Below are positions 12,201-27,200 of a DNA stretch of 64,000 bases, piece by piece; position 1 is the stretch's first letter; every line of letters starts with the position of its first letter. The stretch lies in contig JASANG010003672.1 of assembly GCA_030248215.1 (NCBI GenBank), positions 62,001 to 126,000 of the forward strand, given 5' to 3'. This stretch comes from Enoplolaimus lenunculus. Its lineage: Eukaryota > Nematoda > Enoplea > Enoplida > Thoracostomopsidae. The position numbers were made by a program, and so were the translations under genes. The notes beneath the pieces are model-generated. The model was given only the letters and a program-made list of their open reading frames with translations. It was not told the origin of the DNA and ran no database searches.

Positions 12201-15200
12201 TTCTATCACCAGTAGATTATAGCACGAGCGGATGATTTAATGCACAACAGTGTGCCCCAGTGTCTTTCTGTGTAGAAAATACGATATTTAGCGCACGTTG
12301 CGTTTGGCCTACCCCATATGTAAACGGAGAGGGTACAGTTGAACAATTATTTCAATTTCAGATCATAAAATATTTCAATATTGTAACGTTGCGCTTCCAT
12401 TATACTTTTAAAACCCATGCGTATTCTACGTTTCAAGCGTTAATCACAGCCCTGAATAACGGAAGTCGGTTAAAAACGCAACGCTCGGTGGTGGATTTTG
12501 TACCACGAAGTATTTATTCAGTTACACACTCTAGTCGAAAGTCATTATCGACTCTTGGATATAGGTAGTTAAGTTGGTGAAGTTTGCAGTTTAACCCAAT
12601 GATTGGACTTAACGAATACTACTAATGTATAATAACCAGCTGAGTCGTGTTGCCTCATACAGGAAATGGAACGCAGTAAAATACGTTGTAAGCCTGAATC
12701 ATTCGAAAACCACTAAGTGTGATTTAAAAGTAAGAAGCAGTGTGTTAAGAAGTGTTAATTCGTAAGCAAAACATAACAAAACGTACCAATCAACATAAAC
12801 AACAAAAATATTCGGTAAAACAACATGGAATTCAGTATATTTAGCCCCAAACTTGCAAAATTCGTCATTTCTAATTATTAGTTTACCAACAATACCGCAT
12901 TTCAAATACGAAGTTAAAACGACAAAAGAAAATAAAAATAATAAAATCAAACAGAGATAAATTTGGTTATAACATTAATACAGCGAACTCATCTGGTTAC
13001 AGATATGATAACTGTTGTGATGACCTAAGATCGCCCCGAATACGTTTCGGGGCGGGTCCAGATAAAATATAAGCGAGGTTCACAGGTTGGGATTCACGGA
13101 ACCAAAGCAATACTTTTGACGCATATGCTTGGCTTACGCTGCCCGACTCGAACCATGTTTGGATTTTATATTTGATAATTTTAATTGCATAAATATTAAG
13201 AGGGTTCACTGGCTGATGTCACTCTGAGCCCAGATTACTTTAATAGCCGACCCGGTTTCTGGTGGGACTGTGAAACAATAAGTGTAGATTTTAGACATTT
13301 TCTATTGTCTAGGCTTACACTACTTTCAACGCTTGAGGTTAGGCTTAAATGGACCTATCATGGATGCGGCCCTATGTTTAACGCCTGCTTACAGCTTAGG
13401 TATAACACTAACCTGTCAACTGCATGACTTGTGAATACTTCGACGGTATTTGAAAATTCTGAATTGCCGTACGACGGCATTGCACTTACAGATTGGATTT
13501 CGACTTGGTAAATTCTAAAAGAAAATGCAATAATAACAAAAATAGTCGAAGGTCCTAAAGGTCAAAGTTTGGTACAGCTAATTTTGTGGGTTGTGCAAAA
13601 AATGATGAATACTTAGATAGCACACACTCAGCACGCAGGGCTATTATACAAAGGGAACAGGGGATATATCCCTCTAGCAATTTCTGGAGAAAGAAAAAAA
13701 TGGCTCACGTATCTACACCCTTTCCTCGCATTTTACGCTGAGGCTTAGGCTAAGGTTAGGCTTAGGTACAAATTTTGACAAATGTTTTCATTTCTAGCAT
13801 GTTCAATGCAACCGAAAGTTTGCTTACAACCTGAAATTGCTATCAGAGGGGCAAACAAAAATTTTCTAACACAGAATTCTTTTAACGCTGTCGAATAAAA
13901 TTCGGCTAAAGTGGGAAAAGATGTCAATAGCTGGGGTTGGCGCGTTATACTTGTAATTCAACTGTAATTCAACCGTAGTTACAAACCATGAGCTAAACTC
14001 TTTTAGGAAAAATTCTGAAAGAATTATTTTTAGTTCTCAGTTTAATACTTAATAAAGCGTTACTTATTAGGAACTGCAGGAATTATCGTTTGTCTATGAA
14101 TTGGACTCACAACAGATTGCAGTTGAGTGCCATTTACCCGAATCTGAAATAAAATTATTAGACCGTTTAGGAGCATAGGCAGGGGAGAGGTTTTGGGGGT
14201 CTCAACTTCGCAAATGCACGAGCTAACAAACTATTTGCCACTGCTGCGAAGGGATTTTACTATTTAAACAGGAGTCTTGTTGCTAGCAAGCTTCGCTTTT
14301 GTAGATTTAATCATACCTTTAACTGTTGCTCTGAGGATATAGTGATAAAAACGCAGCTTCGAACGAACGTACACAAAACTTCATATTTTTGATTGGGGCA
14401 CGTCAATTATAAAATTTGTCTCAAGCTTTCTTCTCGCTTCGCTCCTGAATTTTCGAAAACTGCTATAGTTGCACTGTACTCGCCGTACGAGGCCGCGCCT
14501 CATTGGTCAGAAATTCTACAAGGTAGGTTGGGTTGACGGATAAAATCAATCTCCTTGCGACTCCCTTACTTACAACAAATCCGTCCAAGGTAACACCAAA
14601 AGTTTGTGGAACACCCCATCCAATGCGGAAATTTGATATTTCGATATCTTCAATCCAAGCCACTGGCGGCGAAAGATTTCCGCCGAGTTCAACATTAAGT
14701 GGTTGTGAACGCTTTGGGCCATCGTCAGAATCAGACATAAGGACGCACTCGACAATCAAACTCAAAATGCAACTGAAATCAATCGGATTTTTAAGCAGTA
14801 CTTAGAAATAATTTGAAATATAAAAACAAAATCGACTGATACAAATATCGCAGGTGCAGTCAACATTTCACTGCTGCGAAAAGGTAAAACTTCATTTAAA
14901 AGCTTTTTGAAGTGAGATATCTTAAAAAGATCACAAAAAATTTCGCATGAATTTTTCGAATGCCACCAAAATCATTAACGATTTGAACAAAGTTATACAC
15001 CGAAAGCGCGAAAATTTTTAACTTACCGTTGCAACACCGCTATATTTTGTAACCTATTTGGTAGGAAAACGAACTAAAGACCTTCAGGTTAAAACTATTA
15101 GCATGGCCGAATTTTCGGCACGGCAGTGTCGGTAGCAGATACACCTCCCACTCCCTTGGATCCGCCACTGAAACAAATCAAATTATTTTGACGATTTCAA

Positions 15201-18200
15201 ATATTTCATATCAGTAGACAATTGCCAGCCCACCACTCCAACTTACGATTCTTTCTCAACGATTAACATCTTTCCGCAACATTCCGCTGGTACGCGAATC
15301 TGTTCTTTGAAGATATGGTCTTCCTCGACATTTTCACTGGGTTTCTCCATCACAGTGACTACGAAATGACTTATTGCTGACCTTTTTACTAAACCCAATG
15401 CCCAGTCAACTGATAATTCGTGACTCATTGGGAGGTCAACAGTTTTAGCTGTGTGCAAACAAGGCAATGGAGACACGCTGCATGATAACGAAGCAAACAG
15501 ATCTAGAAATTAAATGCTTACGAAAATTTGCCTCAGTCATGCAAATGAGTCCGATATATACGTGTGGTAGTGGTTCTTCAAAAACTTAAGCTTTTTCAGA
15601 TTGACGGCCGTTATAGCAGAATGGTTACAAACTTTCGGATTCGGATTCGGCAAAATTTTGCGGTTTGGATTTGAATTCAATTGTGAAAAAGCCGAATCCG
15701 AAAGGTGAATCCAACAATGTCCTTTTAATATATGTTTTTTCATTTTTAAACAATAAAAATTTTGAATAACTTGTTATATAAATCAATATTTCAAATCACA
15801 AATCTTAGAACTCAGAACGGTCACGAAATAATTGCGTTTACGAAAAACGTAGATTTGCTGGTATAATAAATATTATTAGTTTTGTAGGTCGAAGACAAAT
15901 GTTCGAATTTTAATATGTTGCTAGTCTGAAACAAATTATTGATACATCGGAAATTCGCAAAACGTAAGATTCAAATTTGATTTCGGCAAATTAACCATGG
16001 ACTCATATTGAAATTCGGTCAAATCGTAGATTCAGTGCCACCCTGTATTATAGACCTGGGTAAAATTAATATTGAGAATAATTCCATAACTAAACCTTAT
16101 GACACTTATATTACATTTATCTTAAACATAGAAATTAGAAAGCATATCATCCAACATACATTAAGTGTTCAATATTTGGCCTTTTGTTAATTTTAAACTA
16201 GACGTACCCGATGCTAGCGTGTGACTAAAGCTGATTTCGTTTGATTCCATCATTTCAATAAAATAATTATCTTTTGCAGGTGATTTTGTAGAATCATTCT
16301 GAAAACATTTATATATAAGTATATATGTATATATATAGCATCGCCCAACTCAAGTCCGCCAGCTGCGTCTACCGATCTATAATTTGCCTAACATCTTGAC
16401 AAATAGTTTTTGGGACCGGAACCTTTGGATAAAAATCGAATTCTTCACAAATTCGAATTTTTCAAAAATTCCAATTTGGATGTGAAATGATTAGACGAAG
16501 TCATCCGAAGCTCAAATGCGCATGTTTTTGAAATTTGACAATTTTTGGACAAGCTTGCGACTGTGAGAAACAACAACTTAGAACTAAACTACAACGCAAC
16601 AGAAATCTTCGCGACACTACCTCAGTTGGATCAAAATTATCAGACAGCGAAGGCAGTCCACCCAAAGTAATTACGGCGACAACTTTGATATTATCAGCCG
16701 AACAATCGTTACGCGACGCACCGAGAAACGTTGGCGGAACTGTATAGGAGTGACAAGTTGAACCTAAACGTTTGATTACGCTGTCGTTTACCTGAAAAGT
16801 GCTCTATAAAACAATCCTTTGCCACACTTGTCGAAAGTTTCCTACAGTTGTCGGTTTTTCTTCACTTTCCACCAAAAGGCAGCGAGGAAAAGCGTGCAAA
16901 AGCCCCGTTCTTTCTCCGAATTTTGAAAATGTTACCTAAATTTTGTGTTATTGGAGTTTATTTGAAAATTTTATCCCCGGCTGTAATAAATCAGGCGTGT
17001 AATTCATGTAAAAACCTTAAGGCGGTCTCTAACCTCCATTAAATACGTATGCCTTGTAGGAAATTGTTTTGGCAAAGAATATGTCTCGTCAACCACATGT
17101 TACATCACTGGTTTCAATACGAAAGAAAACCTCGAGATCGGGGCGAACAGGAGAAGGTGGGCATTTCGAATCACGGATCCTTAGTTTCTTGTAGCCAGAA
17201 ACTGAACAGCTAAAACCAGCATAACACCGCATTTTGGTCCAGCTGCAAGAGACACAAGAGGCCGCACAGGCAATTTCCCGGTAATTGCAAACTTGCCGGT
17301 ATCGCTACGACAAGCGTGCCTAGCTCAATTTGGCATTAATATTTGTTCATTCATACCATGACGTTAAACGCCGTCACGGTCCACTGGCTGTAACGTGGTT
17401 CTGCATTCGGTTCAGTTGGATCTAAAGCAGCGAAAAACAACACTGGCCGTTGCCACTTGATTTTTACCGCCCCATGACGTTCGTAGCCTTCGAGAAACAA
17501 CTGAAAAGATAAATCCAACGATGGCGGTATGTAACAAAGCTCTTATACACTTTCCGCCCGCAGGCATATGCTCAGGTTTAAGCCTAGGTAAAGGCTTACG
17601 CCAAAAATAGGGTTAGGTTTACGTTTAGGAAAACCTACACCTAAACATAAGCTGAAACCCAATCCTTTGCGTAAGCTAAGAATAAGAACGAACCTCAACG
17701 GATGGCTTGACGTTAAATATGGGGGATAATGTGTAAGAGCCGTTAAGAACCTTAACGTTGAACAAATTTTTCACTGATATTTTCTACTAAATTTATACGT
17801 TCAATTTGATTTACTACAATTCTAAATTTAGCTGTTTTATGTATTGTTCCACTGACAGTTTCTGTCTGCATTCTTAAAGGATGTAAATATGATATCTTAG
17901 CTTCCTGTAAATTATTCATGAGATTCTCAGTAGAAGAAATCAATCTGCTGGTATAATCACTTATGATCAATACGCGAAGGCAGAGCTGGAAATCGATCAA
18001 TGGGTCATGGGGCAAAATATTGAAAATTTGGATTGGTCACAATGGGTTATATGGGTCACACATCGTGATCTATTTCCATCTGCATGCCAAACTCAACCGC
18101 ATATAGTAATGCTCATAAATTAGATGGCAATTATGCTTATTTGCGAGAGAAAATGAAAAAAAAAACATTATTTATTTGTAGGAGAACTTATCAACTCAGT

Positions 18201-21200
18201 AGAATTTTAAAAATATGTTTAACTCTATACAGGAATCTCGGCTCCGTCATATATCTGTTGACCATATTCTCAAATGTATATAGCATTTATCATCAGTTAA
18301 TGATAAGTCTTGTAGGTTGCGAATCAGTACATGGTGAAGTAGAAAATTAAGCACCAATTTTGGCATTTGAATTTATTTCTGTGCAATTTTTAAAAACGCG
18401 CAATTGTACCAGTTCGCTTGTTTCTAAACGCATTATTAGCTGGTAATAAATAGTACAAACAACTGAGAATAAGGTTCCGCAAGCCAGCAATACTTTGAAC
18501 TGCGGGAAATCTGGACGAGTCCTGTGAATTAAAGGTTCACTTGATAGTTGAACTGTTTGATATTTTTCACCAACAAACTTTTCTTCGTTCAAATACATTT
18601 TCGACGCAACAACCGCTTCGACCGTGAACCGATACACAGTTCCAGAGATCATATCTTCTAAAATTCGATGAATTATTGAAAATTGAGTTTAGAAGCTCGC
18701 AACCGCTATTTAACCGTTCAGTATTATATAGAATTTATAGGCTTTCGCACATTTAAGGCATAAGCTTAGGCGCAGGTTTAAAGCATAGGTTAAGGCTTTG
18801 GCTCAGGCTTAGGCTTATGCATAGTCTTATGTTAATGGTTAGACTTATCCTGAAGCTTACGCTTTAAGCTGAAGCTAAGGCTTAGGCTGACACTTACGCT
18901 TAAGCTGAGGCTTAGGCTTAGACATGCTTTCTTTCCAACCCAAGTCTAAGCCTTAGCCTGAGCTTAAGCCTGCAGAGGGAAAACATACAACAGCCAAATT
19001 TTGTATTAATACTGAGTAGCCGACTGTAATAATACTAAGAACCAAAAAGATTAATTTGATCTGATTTGAGTTAATATACTACTATAGCGTGTCATGAAAT
19101 TGTCCATACATTTATTACAGTACGTATCACGACAATTCGCCGACCAACAGATCGTAATAGGACGTCTCGTTTATCTCTGCAGCTCGACGATAAAAAGACA
19201 ATTTGTGACATCAATAGGTTAGGTTTATGTGAGTTATAAGTTATCGGAGAAGACAATGCCGTGGCTAGGATATTAATCGACACCCGAACACCTGTGTGAT
19301 ATGGCCCCTGTCAGGAACAATACATGTTTTAATCATGACTCCGAAGCCGCGAAATTTTTCGCAATAGCATGTTGACTGAGTTTGTGGCGCCTTGCTGAAA
19401 TCCAGTGACCTTCCCGTCGGGTAAGGGGTGGTACCCGCGGCACTAAGAGAACAAAAAGATGACACTTTCGCTAACCTATGGTAATGCATGACGTAGTTGA
19501 ATCGACTTGAACTTGTTGCGAAGTAATTTCTTTATCACAAAAACTTCGCTTTGTACCGTTATCTTTCCATTCCATCCATCGAACAATTTGAGAACGCAAA
19601 CAGTTTTCGCCGTAAACACATGGCGGCGTCCACGCTAATCGAATTTCATGGCAACCGCGATTAATCTAAAAGCAAACCAACAATTTTTCAATTTAAAATC
19701 ATTTGCTATCTGACACAATGATTTAATTGTGTATTAATCTTTTACTGTTGATCACGGTGCTATCTTGTCTTGATGTGCAATATACTGGAGTCATCAGAGC
19801 TGGATGTCAACAAAATTGTCCGGAAGGTGCATGTGAATCAAAATAATGTTGTTAAATGTTAAAATTTGCTAATCTTAACCCTTTCTCACATGAATATTTT
19901 CTATTTCCCCTGACACCTACTTTTATGCTAGGATTCGAACTCCAGTGACTGGAGTGGAAGGCGTATACCACCACCACTGAGCTATAGGAGCTTGACACTC
20001 GAGCCCGAGGGCCCCCCACGTTTTGATTTAGTACTATGTATACGTGTTGCAATTGTTAAACACGGTGCGATATATACTATTTAACGTATATACACTGCGC
20101 TGAGTTGCCTACAGGCAACTTAATGTGAGAAGGGGTTAACAATGCTCTGTAAACTGTTACGTTTCCGAATTCGCGACTGTGTTCCGTAATTAAAATTTTA
20201 ACATAAATCTATATATCACTTACAATGGTAAGTCCACTCGCGGGTTTGGTTCCAGAAGTAGTTCGTACGATACTATAACACGGTAGCCAAGTGTTACCAG
20301 GAAAGCTTGATGTGCTTAATCGTCCGCGAATTCGGTTTGGATAAGAAGTTGCAAGACGCATTCCAGTTAAACAATTTGCGTCTTCGCTGTGCTCACAGCT
20401 GGTCAATTCTTCATATTCCTGAACGCACAAAAATAATTTCAAAAACCTACTGTAAAAAAATTTGATTGCATATCGCAAATTACGAAAAACTCTAAGCCTA
20501 TAAAACGTAAACTTCGAAAATACAAAATACTAGTACACCTAGTTGCAGACATGTACAACTGGACTAAGGCTTTCGTGACGTAAACAAAAATCTGTTGGAA
20601 CGCTGCCCAAAATACGTATGTGGGACGTTTTAGCTTTAATATATAGTTATACAATTGTATGCAATAGGTTTAAGCGTTAATTTCAATACAACAAAATTTA
20701 AAATCTTAATATAATTTTACTTGTGTTACAACGATGATAGTAATAACATATTCCGTTGCTTCTCTCAAGCTTCGAATAATCGATTGCGTTGCATCAGCCA
20801 TTAAATCTACACAAAGCGGTTCGAAATGTCGTGAAACGGGGTCAAGCTGAATCTGATATCCTGAAAAATTGTACTATGTCTTTGCAATTCGTAAGAGCTA
20901 CGTTACATGGGACACTTTGATTCAAAGACAGCGTAACATGTCAGAGCTAATATGATATTTTCAAAAGGTCATTCGGAAAATTTACTTAAATAATGCACAC
21001 AAGTACGGTAAAAATTATTTTTGTGGTCAATAGCAACGGATCCGCTTGTAAGCAATAGACTGTCCCATGTTACTTTAAGCGCGTACTATTCTTCCGCGGG
21101 ACTATAACACAGTAAGCTTAAGCTTTAGACTATTATTTTTTGCTTATTCATAGGTTTAGGGCTAGGCTTACTCTAGTCAAGACTGACTATAACTAAATTA

Positions 21201-24200
21201 TTAAGTGTAGACGTGCAGTGATTAGGTTTTAGGTTTATATCAGATTGCAACCGGAATTACAATTTACCGGCACAGGAACCGGAATTTGAAAATTTTACCG
21301 GAACCGGAAAGTGAAAAATGCATTTCACCAAAAATTTCCTTTTAATCTTATTTTTCCTCTATTATTTGTGAAATAACCTTAGTCAAACATAGGTATTTAT
21401 TTTATTGTTGTATTTTAGATTTTCATTATCGACTGAAGTGAAATCCACCATCAATGGCTTATATTCGGAGTACAAGTGGCTTTGAAAACCGATTCATAAA
21501 AATTAGCAAAGTTAATTAAACGGCCAAATTATAACACCGGAATTTTTAAACCCGGTAAAAATTTACCGGAACCGCCTGGTTTATTTCGATTCAATTCTAA
21601 GCAGTTTTGATTAATAAAATTAAATCGGTACAAAACAATTAAGCATGAACCCTGAAGAAATTTGTAAGTAAATCGAAACATCAAGACCGTTTAAGAATCT
21701 AACGAAAACTAGACAACTAGATAGGTAACGTATCTATATTCTATAAGTTAAATAGTATACGCTACAGTTACGATTATACTTGAAGTGGATGTGCTGCTAT
21801 GACGTTTTGGTAACGTTTATATACTGATTTAAACTATTAAAGGCTAGTTGATTGCTATTTATTGTGAAGTCCTGGTATGGTGATGCAAAAAACAAAACGG
21901 AGTCAATGTCATCAAGCAATGATTTATTGAAGAAATTACAGTCAACTATTGCAGTCGGCGGTAAGTATTAATCGCGCTATCAATTATTGAGCGAAGCGAA
22001 ACTCCGAGCGAAGCTCGGAGTTTCGCGAAGCGTTTTATGTTTTGTACTTGGGGGTCGAAAGGTGGATGTCCGTCCGTCCGTCTGTCCGTCTGTCCGTCCG
22101 AAAAGAATCTCAGGAACGGCTGAACCGATTTTGATAAACTTTTTTTTGTTTGAAAGCCAATAATCCTGGGGTGTTAACCTCGCATTGGGGTTTTAAAATT
22201 TGGAGCCGTTTATTAGCTACAGGCTAATTTGCATAATTAATTAAGCCTAAATTAGTACTTTCCACAATATTTTACTAATTATTACAGTTAGAAGCAATCT
22301 AATTTTAGCATTAAAGGGTTTTTGGATGCGAGGAATCTGTGTAGACTGTTTACAAACCTCCAAAACCGATAATTGAGCAGTTAGCTAATAGATAATTTGC
22401 ATATTAGCAAGGGTATAAGCCTAAATTAGGACTTTTTACAATGTTTCACTAATTATTAAGGTTAAAAGCAATATAATTTCAGCACTAAAGGATTTTTAGG
22501 TGCAAGGAATTTGAATAAATAGTTTACAAACATCCAAAACTGATAATTGAATAGTTAGCTAATAACTAATTTGCATAATAGCTTAATTGACAAGACAAAA
22601 CTAGGACTTTTTAAATTATTCCAAAAATTATAGGGTGGCTGAAGGGTTTTTGGGTGCGAGGAATCTGAGGAAATTGCTTACAAACCTCCAAAACCGATCA
22701 ATGAATAGTTAGCTAATAACTAATTTGCATATTACCTTAATTGCTTACGTGTGTTCGAGCTTCGCTCAATAAATGTAGTCCCACTACGACTGGTTATACT
22801 TACATTTCAAGTATTAATACGGAGAATCTGACAAAATTAGGATTAGGTTTATGAATAATACTCATGCTACTGCTACGCCCCTCAAAGCAAACATTGGCCA
22901 CTTATATAACCCACTAACCGACAATTTGATTTTGATAATCGACCGGTGGTTCCCAAGCAAGCTTGAAGCAATTACACGTCGACTCAACAACTTCAAAGTT
23001 AGACGGATGCGACGGGGGACAACACGTTTTGAACACAAATGGCTCGGCGTTTGAATACAAAAACGTTGTACCTGGCAAGTCTATAAGTAAAAACAATGCA
23101 ACATGTAAGCATGTACATGCTTGTCAGTTATGTGCACATGCAATATATGCAATTTAGATTGTATAGTATGCTTACCGGCAGCATACGGTCGACATATAGT
23201 CGACGATAGAAACAGTTGGACAGCGCCGTAATACGTGGAAAATTGATAGAGCGTTTGACTAAGGATCCGTAGGTCTCTGGTTGGAACACGCCGGAAACCC
23301 ACTTTTCAGTCGACGATAGAATTCAGGCGACGATAGAAGCAGTTGGACAGACGGGCTATGTGGCGCAGTAGTAAAAGCGCTTGCCTTGGATCTTAAGGCT
23401 GCCAGTTCCATCGCCGCTCTGTATTCCTACTTTTACAGGTGCTGATTAAAAAACTCTGAAGTACCGGTTCCTACCTAGACAGACCTACGCCATGAGCGCA
23501 ATGGTAAATTGCCGCGCTATGAACACTGTATCCAGTCGAAAATAGGGTGGGCGGTCAAGAAACGACATTGTTGCAAATTTTGGCATGTAAGCAGGTGAAA
23601 CATGCTTGTTCTGGTGCATATGCAAGATATGCAATGTATATTGTATAGTATATATGCTTGCCGGCAGCATACGGTCGACATGTAATCGACGATAGCAGTT
23701 GGACAGGCGGGCTACTTGGCGCAGAATAAACTGCGTCTGTTGGACACGCAGAAGATCGCTATATTGAAACCACCTGTATCCCGCTTTTTAGCTGCTTAGT
23801 TCAAAGGTCTGAAGTTTCGGTTGGTACGTAGACTCATAAAATACTCAGTTTATACAGTACAGAATCAACTAAAGCTTACCCAGTTTAAATATCAGTTAAT
23901 GCTGGCACTATCGAAGCTGTGTAAAGGGTATGATCAAACATCTCTTAATCACTAATTCGACATCGCAGAAAATTAAGTGTTTATACTGGCGTATAAACAC
24001 CGAGCATTACTGATAAAATTAGCTTGAAGTTTAAGGTTAATCTGACACTTGAAAAAATATGTTTGTATAATATAGATGTGAGAGTGTCAAATTTTTCAAA
24101 TTTGAAATTTGGTGTCGAACGTAAAATATACTGCAGAAGTATCGAAATTTTTCTCGAGCGCTATGATCGCTAGTAAAAACGTTTAGACGTGATTATTCGC

Positions 24201-27200
24201 TCCCGAAGTGAAATCCTGACTACGCCCCTGCCAGGCTCTGCGACAAAACATCAGCTAAATTCCATACCATCAACTAAACATCTCGCCTGAACCTTTACAA
24301 CATACGATGTGTCGTGACGCAAATCAGACAGTTCAACTTCGCAACCTGAAATACGCAAATTATATAAGCCCATGTCCCTTGCATTATCGTCCCGTCACAT
24401 TCTCAAATGCATATAGCACCTTATACCGTTTAGTAATAGGTTTCAAACTAATAAAATGTTGAAATTGCAGATCTCAAAATTTGTACAGAAGTAGAGTAAA
24501 TCGAATACAACAAATGTGATGAATTTCAACCATCGTCATTCTCTGGTTCGAAAACTACAAGACCTGTCACTAACTGGTAACAGGTGCTACACACATTTGA
24601 GAATGCGGGTTAGATCTCGTCTATTTGTTTTGGCTCACGTTCAGGCATAAGATGAATTTAACATTTCTGAAAGGAAGAATGCATGATGTAAGAGTGTGCT
24701 TTTTTGCATAAGATGAGATATGACATTCTCATATTTTGCATATACAGCTTAATAACTGCGCATTGGTGTGTGTGCTTTTCATGATTTTAATTTAATTTAT
24801 GTCAAAGTACCTGAAACAGTACAACTGAACGGTTCAAAGTTGGCGTTTTCTTCACAAAAAACGACAATCTCGAAGAGTGCTGGCGGATTTACGTGCGTTG
24901 AGTTGATGGTTTCTGTAAAAGTTTACTTTGAAATATGCAACAGTACGGCAAAATTAAGTGCTATTTTAATAAATCAGCTATCATGGAACTTTAAAATGTT
25001 AAAATACGCTAATAATACTAAATCTACTTCTGACTGAATAACGAATTCAAATGGGGAAGTTCACGACAGATGGGGGCTATAAAACTTGAATAAATTGGTG
25101 GAATTTTTCGAAAATTCGTCATAACTTAAATTCGTTAAAGCCGTTCAAAATGGTACTGTAACAGTACTACAACCAGGTTGTTTAGTAATTTGACGAAACT
25201 ATTAGAACAGGTATACGGCATGGGCTGTTATGCCAAAGCTTAAGCCTACACAAAAATTAGTCTAAAGCTTAAATCCATTCTGTTGCAGATCCGCGAAGAA
25301 AATGCTATGCCCCTAAAAGTGACATTTGCCGCTAAACTACACGATTCTTGAAATCACAACAAAATTTATTACAAAATTTGACAATATGTTTGGGAGCTAA
25401 CCGTCTTTGAGCTAGACACTAGCAACGGACATATCGCCAGATCACCTTGATAGGAGGACTAAACATTTTTCAGAAGGGGCACACATGGGTTTTCGATGAC
25501 TTACAACGATTCTTGAAATCACAACAAAATTTATAACAAAATTTGACAGTATGTGTGGGTGCAAACCCGGGGTTCAACTAGACAGACACTAGCCACGGGC
25601 CTGTACCCAGATCACCTTTATAGGGGGGCTAAACATTTATCAGTAGGGGCATGCAAATGTTTTTGATGACTTACAAGCAATGTTGAAAATTTTTTAGGGG
25701 ATCCAAAATTTTTCCACACGGTCAACTCCTCTGCCGCCCCATGGCAGTGGGCCCGCCCTTAAAATTAACTACCTATGCTCCATTTAATTTTCGCAGAATG
25801 TCCTGTGACAAATTCAGCAAAAACAGCTCGCGGTTTTGCAACAAATCCTGTATACTCAACCACTAATTCTGGTCCTGAGCAGCAGGCGGAATATGGCGTA
25901 TCTTGAAATACAAAATGACAAATGCAAGCAATGAATAATATTTTAAAATTCGAACAAATGCAATAGCAAAATTGGTAAAGTTAAACTGAACTTTTTGTGA
26001 ACATCGCGAAACGAAGAAATTTGGCAGTAAGAATCCTAACTGCTGTTTCTAACTCGATTTAAGCGACTTTCAGCCCATCAATCATACTTCGGTCATTAAC
26101 ATAAGGTTTATTTTGCAACTTAAAAATATATATTAAAACATTCTGAAAACATTTAATAATGACTTAGCCCAGCCGCTTAGTAAAAATCCTAAAAAAACAG
26201 GCTACCTTCAGTACTTACAATAAAAACTTCAAAGAAGATTCTTGTGTTGCCACCTGAAAAACTCTCTAATAGTTCATGGGCAAAAACACAAAGCTTGTTG
26301 ACATTGACTCATACATCCCCAGCCCGGCTACACCTTTGACTCAGTATGCTAACCAATTTCAGGATCAGTTCCAACTACATGCCGAGTGAGTGCCATGACC
26401 TGAATAATGTAGACAGCGCCGTGAGAAAGACCACCGGATATTTGTGTTGATGTCTGATCAGGAGGTAAAATATTACCATACTTGTCGTTGTCGAGTAATA
26501 ATTGATAGCCCTAAGATACGCAACAATTTGGGACAATTATTTTATTAAGGCAGGCCCATAGCCTGTTCACCTTGCTAGGGGGGCTAAAAATTTTCAGGAA
26601 GGGCATACAAGGGTTAGCGATGATTTATACACAAGGTTCAGGGCCCCGTCTGTCTTCGGGCCCGTATGCGGGGATAACCGCGAAAAGGCAATTTAAAGTT
26701 GCGCTTTGAAAACTAGATAATGATGTTTAAACTGAAACCTAACAGAATTCCAGGTTTAATGTATATGTATAGCAGTTCAGCGTTGATAACAAATTTAGCC
26801 CATTACTTAAGCAATTTGTGCAATCTTTCTAATTGTAACTGCTATATGAACTAGCACACGGTAAAATATTACGTGAAAAACATTCGCCAGCTCTTATAAT
26901 TAAAAGCCATTTAATTTCAGCTTACCGAAACTGTTGCTTCGCCATACTCTACAGCCGGCTCCCAGGTTAATGCAATCAAATCAACTGTCATATTATCAAT
27001 GCGTACTGCAGGGCTTTGCGGTGGTGCTGAACATTGCACTGGAAACGATTTTGACAGCTGACTTCGAGACTGGCAGATCACACGAGATAATCCACTGTAT
27101 GGATCGACTGATCTCCATCCGACTTCTGTCTAAAAAGTTAAGTATCAACAGTGAGCGGCGACAAAAGTTCATGAGTGTAGCGGAAACACTTTTTCAATCG

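Noticed and set aside
14533-14805. Plus-strand 90-codon frame
   Set aside because: Antisense shadow of exon 50.
18755-18975. Interstitial telomere or chromosome end
   Set aside because: The hexamers are degenerate, short, in both orientations and mostly inside MITEs.
19927-19991. A true tRNA gene
   Set aside because: A and B boxes are good but stems do not pair, and the same sequence recurs inside a TTAA-flanked element.
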